From Castor canadensis (lineage: Eukaryota > Chordata > Mammalia > Rodentia > Castoridae): a stretch of DNA of 64,000 nt. Shown one piece after another: positions 58,133 through 64,000 of the stretch; within the stretch, counting starts at the first letter, position 1, and each line of letters starts with the position of its first letter. The stretch covers positions 128,734,308 to 128,798,307 of the forward strand of contig NC_133397.1 in assembly GCF_047511655.1 (NCBI RefSeq), in the 5' to 3' direction. Made by a program: the position numbers and the translations under genes. Under the pieces are notes generated by a model, which had not been told where the DNA came from, made no database searches, and saw only the letters and a list, made by a program, of their open reading frames with translations.

Positions 58133-58591
58133 GGTGCAATCCTGTGAGAAAGGCAAAAATGTGAGGCACAAAATTGTAAACAGAAATTGCTAAAAAGAAA
58201 AACAAAACAAAACCAAGACGAAATCGTCAGATCATGACGGTGTGGCTTTGGAGTCTGACAGATGCTTTGCAAGGTGAGTGAGGTTGGAGGAACATTTGAC
58301 ATGTTAGCTGCCAGTGGAAAAACTCAAGTTTTCAAGTGAAAAGCAGAGTTTTCAAAAATGTGTATCACTGTGAATTTTGAGTTTAGTACTCGATGACTCT
58401 TTTAACAGCTCAGTAGTGATATTAACAAACGTGGGGCTTTTGCATATTGTATTGAAATTAGCAGAAATCTGGGAGATTTGCGTTAAGTCAGTACACCTGC
58501 GTTTTCTAGCATTCTGGTGACAGTGACACATCACTAAAGGCAAGAAGATACTTCAGGTCCCTTCTTACAAATAACCTGTAAGAAATGACCA

Positions 58592-58796
58592 CTCAGCCGA
58601 GCCTATGATCATTGGTACTTAGGAGGCTGAGATTGGGAGGACTAAGGTTCGAGGCCAGCCCAGGCAAATAGTTTGAGAGACTCCATCTCCAAAATAACAA
58701 GAGCCAAATGGGCTGGGCTGGAGGTGTGGTTTAAGTGGTAGAGTGCTGAAGTCCTGCGTTCAAACCCTAGTCCACCAAAAAGAAGAAAAAAAAACC
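58592..58796 (+). mobile_element. Composite SINE: B1-like unit plus nearly full tRNA unit
   Basis: A B1-like part with GGTACTTAGGAGGCTGAGAT and CAAATAGTTTGAGAGACTCC, then GGGCTGGAGGTGTGGTTTAA and GTAGAGTGCTGAAG, with an A-rich tail. Confidence 0.9.
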
Positions 58797-58814
58797 TGTC
58801 ACTCATACCCCTCC

Positions 58815-58908
58815 ACCCCCAGCCCTCAGGGGTTAAGGAAGGAGGACTGTGAGTTTGAGGCCAGCCTGGGCTACTTCATAGTAAAACCTTGTCTCAAAAC
58901 AAAAGAAA
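58815..58908 (+). mobile_element. Partial B1-like SINE
   Basis: TGAGTTTGAGGCCAGCCTGG, GCTACTTCATAGTAAAACC and CTTGTCTCAAAACAAAAG. Confidence 0.8.
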
Positions 58909-59036
58909 CTATCGCTGCTGACTTTTGGTATGGTATCAAAGCAGAATTTTCATAATTATCTGAAAGTCCATTAAATACCTCTCTCTTTTCTAATTTCATG
59001 TCTAATTACATTACTTGCAAAAAATGTAAAAAGAAA

Positions 59037-59347
59037 GCCAAGCATGGTGGTAGTTTGTGCCTGTAACCCCAGCTGCTTGGAAGGTAGAGATCAGGAGAAT
59101 CACGTTTGGAGGCAAGTCTGGGCAAAAAGTCCATGAGACCCCATCTGAAACAATAACTGGGTGTGGTGGAACACACCTGTCTTCCCAGCTACACGGGATG
59201 AGTAATAAGAGGATCACAGTCCAGGCATAAATTCGAGACCCTATTCGAAAAGTAATTAAAGCAACAGGGGCCGGGAGTGTGGCTCAAGTGGTAGAGCATA
59301 TGCCTAGCAAGCACAAGTTCAAATCACAGGGCTGCCATAAAAAAAAG
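59037..59347 (+). mobile_element. Composite SINE: two B1-like units plus full tRNA unit
   Basis: Units start near 59037 (GCCAAGCATGGTGGTAGTTT) and 59155 (ACTGGGTGTGGTGGAACACA), then GTGGCTCAAGTGGTAGAGCA and GCCTAGCAAGCACAAGTTC, with an A tail. Confidence 0.9.
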
Positions 59348-60512
59348 TTAATTCGGTGGAAACCGAGGCGTCAAGAGCGTGAAAGGGAAGTAGAAACAAC
59401 ACGCAGCTGACAGTTTTTGGTCACTGGCTGGTGTTTCCACAGGACCCAAGCCTGGTGACGTGGGCACACTGTCGGAGCATGACACTTTGCGGGGTGGACA
59501 TTGGTGTTACAGAGAACTGCAGAGGAGATAGTGACCTGTCCCCGCGGCGATGCAGGATGCCTTGTGTGGAGGCTCTGAAGACTTCTGGCTCCCACCCTCT
59601 GTGCGGGGACCTCGAGCTTACGCCCTCTCAGCGCTTGGGCTCTGCAAAGGCTCCTTTCAGAGCCTGGCCTGTGCATGCGAGGGACATCCTGGAGGCCAGC
59701 CTGTCCTGTGCAGGAGTGCTGTGGCCGGCCGCCCTACATCACAGCTGCTCCAGTGTGAGGAGGGCTTGGGGCTTGGCCACATTTCCCCTACAAGGCCATG
59801 TGTCCCTGACCTATGCGATTGGGACTGCTTGTTCTGCAGGCAGTGACCGAACTGCTTGTGCTCTGGGAAGAAGCTGCGGACTCCCCATAGCAGAGAAGTG
59901 GGGGCTGCTCGTTGGTGGGGATCCCTGGCTTCTGATGAGGCCTTCCTGGTGCTGTGCCGAGGACCCTCCCTCCCCACTAGGGAAACGGTAGTCATTGAAG
60001 CCGTGAGGCCCTTTTTTAATGCCCTCGTCTCTGTGAGGGCGTTGTTGATTTTTTTCAAGTTCAGGTCTGGAGGCAGCTGTCTTTTCTCATCGTGGGGAAC
60101 CTCACCACAACCCTGCAGGTGCTGGGGACCTTAGCTTCCGTGTCTCCCTGCTTCATGTAGGGTCACCCACGGCTGTGCACTTGTCATTGTCTGGTCACCC
60201 CTCAGGGATTGCTTGGGTGGACACAAGGGCAAGGAGCAGATGGAGGAAGATGCCAGTGTGCCAGGGAAGGTTAGGATGAGTCTTCAGGGTCACCCCAGGT
60301 GCGGGTGGGTTGCATGCAGTGGTCAGAAGAGAAGGGGTGACTAGGAAACAGAGCTGGGTACGATGCTCTGTTCCGATGTCCCCCAGGGCCCAGGCAACAT
60401 CGGCAACTGCTCACTGCCTGAGTCTCCATTTTCTTACTGTCCAAGCAGGCACACCACTGCCCGTGGGGCTGTTTGGCCTTGACCTAGACCACAGTAGTGC
60501 TGAGTGCTATTC

Positions 60513-60562
60513 ACTGAGGGCATGGCCCCGAGTTCAAACCCAGTACCACCAAAACCAAAAAA
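60513..60562 (+). mobile_element. ID-like SINE 3' fragment
   Basis: GGCCCCGAGTTCAAACCCAG and TACCACC, then an A-rich tail. It ends about 375 bp before the 40-nt BCAR3 exon. Confidence 0.75.
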
Positions 60563-60935
60563 GTGCTGTGTGTGGAGCATCCAGTCCTACCCTGCTCCCC
60601 CTCCGCCACCTTGGCACGCTTTGCTTCAAGCTTTGAAGGCATTTTGATGCCTGAGTGACCCTAGAATGGCCACATACAAAGTAGCCCAGCATTCCAAGGC
60701 CTGAGTTTGACATGCAAGCACGTGGTACTTCCAGACTAAGACCCCGGTGTCACCCCACCCCGCCCCGTGTGAGGAACCTGCCTTCATTCTGACACCCTGT
60801 CTGTCTTGAGGGTTGCCTGGGGGTGGGGCCCAGCTTGTGAATGTCAGTGGACGGGTGAAATTCTGCTGGACATCTACTGCATGTGAGGATGACTTGTTCT
60901 AATCGTTCTCTGATTTCTCGTTCTTCTCTTTTCAG

Positions 60936-60975
60936 GGACCCGCCTCTTCTAGACCCAACTCTGGAATATGTGAAG
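60936..60975 (+). CDS. BCAR3: BCAR3 second coding exon, 40 nt (end of codon 106 to residue 119)
   Basis: This short exon lies between a good acceptor (pyrimidine tract ending CTTTTCAG at 60928-60935) and the donor AAG|GTAGG at 60975/60976. Its first base completes the split Arg106 codon and the other 39 nt encode DPPLLDPTLEYVK, matching the sequence that follows FTFR in mammalian BCAR3 as I recall it. It ends in phase 0. Tyr117, in LEYVK, corresponds to a tyrosine reported as a phosphorylation site that recruits SOCS6 in human BCAR3; that is remembered literature, not something seen here. Forty nucleotides is not a multiple of three, so skipping would shift the frame. The SH2 domain should begin a few exons further right, outside the window. 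Confidence 0.93.
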
Positions 60976-63900
60976 GTAGGAAACGGATTTCAGGTGTGGA
61001 CATGTCCCTGGGTCACAGACTTCCGTTCACAGCACGGCGTCACCGAGTAATGCTGCAGTCGGCGTCTGTGGAAGCCGTGGTTTGTCTGGAACTTGCAGAG
61101 GGAGTTTGACCCTCTTAGGCCTTTGTAAACTGCTAAGGGTCTCCCACCATCCTACTTCAGTTCCTGCCTTTCCCTGATGATGTGTCCCAAAAGTGCTTTA
61201 AAAGTTAGAGGTGCTTTTTGTCTTGTTCTAAAGAAAGGTCTGACCATTGTGTGTGATCACGCAGAGAAGGTTTGGGGTCAGCACCTGATAATCAAAGTCA
61301 TTGTTGTGGCCAAGACACTTAAGGATACTCACCCTGAGCGGGGTCAGTAGATGACAAGTGATTGTATTCGGGTCATGCTTTGCCATCAGTGAGGCCTATT
61401 TACGTTTGTCGTGCACGAGTTGGGTTTTGAATTCCCTGTTTCCAGAGGTTTGGGGTTTTAGAAGGGTAGACAAGGAACTGTGGACTGTATTTACCTGGGG
61501 TGGAGGACTGCAGGCCCCTGAGGTCTGGGAGCTGCCCTTTCCCTTCTGACTGCCGCCCTCTTGTTTGGTGGCCAGTACAGGGCCAAGTAGGGATGCTCAC
61601 TGTCCAGTGGGGTGAACGGCCAGTGCCTGTCAACATCCAATCTTCTAAACTGTGTTTTCCTTCTGAGTGAAAGGTGAGACCTCGCTCCCTTCTTCCCTCT
61701 GCCCTCCCCCGTTTGGGGAGGTGCATGTTTGCTTCATGTCACTTTGTTTTTGAACTGTAGTTAAGTCTGGTATCTCCGGCAGAAGACAGAAGTCTGATCT
61801 GTCTCACTTGGGTTTATGACAACACATGTCATTTTCAGGAGATGATTGGGACATGAGTGGGATTTAGGCTTTCCTCCTGAGGAACCATGTTCTGTCTTCG
61901 TACTCCTAGGGCGGCATCCCAGGACCCGAGCCCTGTCACTTCTCTTCCAACTGAGCCTTCCTTAGAGTTTGCGCCTCCTCCCTCTTTGCCCAGGGGCAGA
62001 TGGCAGAGGAGAAAGCTCCCTACAGCCACCTGTCATTGCGGAGTCTGTGGAAATTCGGACCGGTATTTTTTCCTACCTTCTCCTAAACCCGAGGTGTCTG
62101 AGCTGTGTTCCCTCTGCAGCAGACATGGTGTGCCCGCACTGGAACCTGGCGCCTCTGTGTCCCTCCTGTGTACGTCATATTTGCTTTTGTGCAGGCTGTA
62201 CACTGCAAAGCATGATGGGACGCTGCTCACATAGGCTAGCTTTTGCTTAACTGATATGCCCTGCGATTTGCAGTGTGTCAGTCATTCACGTCCACCTTTC
62301 AGAGGTCAATTGCTGCCTCCCACTGTTAGGCCTCGTCACACTTCTGCAGGCACACCCCATCCTTATTCTCGTAACTTGGCTCTTTCTGTATCAGATTCCA
62401 ACCCCCTTTAAGATAAAGCAAAAATAAATTCTACAGCTGGACTTGGAAAATTTTAGGGTGGCCTGCTTTAGGATTGTAGTTACCCCTAATCTGTGGTCTT
62501 AGCTACCTGAAGTCAACAATGATCCAAAAATACTAAGTGAAAAATTCCAGAAATGCTCAATTCATGAGTTTTAAATTGCATACTTTTGTGAGTAGCACAG
62601 TGAAATCTTATGCTGTCCTGCTTCTTCCCACCTGGGACGAGAATCATCCCATTGTCCTGCATATCCACAGTATGGATGCCACCCCATCACAGTCTGGTTG
62701 TGCTTGTGTTCAGGTCGCCATCATTTTACTTACGGGTCTCAAAGCACAGAGAAGTGATGAAAAGGACAGATTCACTCTGGTATGCTGTGGTCACACTGCA
62801 GGGCAGATAGGAAAAAAACACAGTGCAGCCTGTGGAGAATAGGACACTGTCTGTGCTTCTTATCTCGTTAGGATCAAGGGGGAATGCTGGACTGTCTAAG
62901 CCATTAGCTCTCGTTCATGTGCCATATCGCTGTTGTAGTGACTGAAAAGAGACACCATGGCTGGTGTGTTTTCTTTCACTTTTCTCCCTGGACTGTAAAG
63001 CTCTGATGCGTATCAAAGAGGCCCATGTGGCAGTCTTCTTGGGCCAGTCCAGGTCAGTTGTAGCCCTTTTCAGACTTTGGAGCCTGGCTGATAGTGCCAG
63101 GAAGTCCTCGTAAATCAGGGCCAGCTGGTGCCTTGTGACCAGAGGTGGCTGACTATAGGTGAAGGGAGGTGAGGGAGCTGGGGATGCAGTGACATCCAGT
63201 TGGTCCCTTGACTTTGACTTCTTTCTTTTTCACAGTCCCCGTGTGCACTCAGTCTTGGGGGCATGGAGGAGAGTGTGAAGTACCGTGGAGGCCCTTCTGA
63301 TGGGGTCAGGGTCATTGGTCTAATACATAAGAGTCAAGCTGGGTGCCCACCAGTGGCTCATGCCTATAATCCTAGCTACTTGGGAAGCTGAGATCAGGAA
63401 AATCTTGGTTCGAAGCCAGCCTGGGCTAATAGTTCAGGACACTTTATCTTGAAAATACCCAACACAAGAAGGGCTGGTGGAGTGGCTCAGGGTGGCTAAC
63501 GTGAAGCCCTGAGGTCAAATCCCAGTATCACCCCCCCCAAAACAAAAAAAGTCGAGATGCCAGATGTTTAGAGACTCATCATCACCCCTCCTGTGTGTGG
63601 CCAGCAGTCAGCAGATGCAATCCTGCTAGGAGCCTCCATCCCCAGGTTCCCCTGTGTCTCAAGGCAATGGTCACCTTGTCGTCATGAGACTGTCACATCT
63701 TCCCCAGTGCCCAGAGGGAGAAGAGACAGATCCCAGACTGCCTCCTGCCTCCTTGGGATGGGTGACACAGGACACAGATGCTGACCCTGTAGCTAGTGGG
63801 GCCAGACTGCAGGGTTTGCGCAGGACAGAGCTGGGGAGAGAAAGAATCCAAACGTGGATTCTGCCCAGTTCATAGTGTCCTTCTCACACCCCGGAGGGTT

Positions 63901-64000
63901 TGCACTGCAATGCATTAATCCAGCATGAAAGGGGTCCAGGGTCTTGGTTGCCTAGTTACCTTCCCATGCGGAGTGGAGGGAAGCACGGAGGCCGGGAAGC
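60976..64000 (+). other. BCAR3: Start of the next BCAR3 intron (continues beyond the window)
   Basis: The sequence follows the donor GTAGG of the 40-nt exon. I see one composite SINE (63338-63550) and otherwise no repeat or gene that I can name with confidence. The next exon, expected to encode sequence just before the SH2 domain, was not found before the right edge. Confidence 0.85.
63338..63550 (+). mobile_element. Composite SINE: B1-like unit plus partly deleted tRNA unit
   Basis: GGGTGCCCACCAGTGGCTCA, GCCTATAATCCTAGCTACTT, then GGGCTGGTGGAGTGGCTCAG with GTGGCTAACGTGAAGCCC, then a C-run and an A-rich tail. Confidence 0.9.

Larger units (their letters stand above)
33715..60935 (+). other. 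BCAR3: BCAR3 intron between the first two coding exons (27.2 kb)
   Basis: The intron is bounded by GTAACG at the left and TTTTCAG at the right and splits codon 106 after its second base. Its content is mostly repeats: composite SINEs, L1M and L2 fragments, MIR and microsatellites, listed separately. Unlabelled stretches of more than 300 bp (33,720-36,180; 38,440-40,630; 42,650-43,760; 43,900-44,860; 45,205-45,700; 46,060-46,960; 47,135-48,190; 53,900-54,330; 54,480-55,180; 59,350-60,510) show no gene, RNA or strong motif that I can support. Confidence 0.9.

Noticed and set aside
59431-59991. 186-codon open frame with overlapping frames on both strands
   Set aside because: Several competing frames in a moderately GC-rich stretch and no recognisable domain; treated as chance.

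Overview
This is vertebrate (mammalian) nuclear DNA with sparse coding sequence: long introns, a single CpG island, and dense transposable elements of mammalian type (L1, L2, MIR, MaLR LTRs). The young SINEs are B1-like (7SL-derived) and ID-like (tRNA-derived) units, often fused into dimers and trimers. Together with a beaver-like L1 3' end, they point to a rodent of the Castorimorpha group, most likely a beaver (Castor). That species call rests on remembered repeat consensus sequences, so it is moderate rather than certain.

The only protein-coding gene I can support is the 5' part of BCAR3 (breast cancer anti-estrogen resistance 3; also NSP2/SH2D3B) on the + strand. A CpG island (about 27,480-28,460) probably holds a promoter and a non-coding first exon ending in a strong donor at 27,858/27,859. 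The first coding exon (33,387-33,714, ATG at 33,398) gives residues 1-105 plus two bases of codon 106. A 27.2 kb intron follows, then a 40-nt exon (60,936-60,975) gives the rest of codon 106 to residue 119, ending in EYVK. The SH2 domain and the Cdc25-like domain lie beyond the right edge. If the first exon splices directly to the coding exon, a 20-codon upstream ORF ends in frame 21 nt before the BCAR3 start codon.

Layout: 1-27,480 is upstream flank or an intron of longer BCAR3 transcripts, holding three MaLR-type LTR pieces, L2 and MIR relics, SINEs, an L1M fragment just before the island, and a tight cluster of TCAAGGTCA nuclear-receptor sites at 17,345-17,395. 27,480-28,460 is the CpG island with two 10-bp GC-rich tandem arrays. 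27,859-33,386 is the putative first intron (MIR, L2, one composite SINE). 33,715-60,935 is the large intron, rich in composite SINEs, L1M pieces and microsatellites. 60,976-64,000 is the start of the next intron.

No rRNA, tRNA gene, CRISPR array or complete transposon gene was seen. Most other open frames are chance frames in introns, repeats or GC-rich DNA. I found no clear new biological system. The most interesting local signals are the in-frame uORF, the paired GC-rich arrays, the frame-critical 40-nt exon with its tyrosine motif, the nuclear-receptor-site cluster, and the modular SINE architecture.
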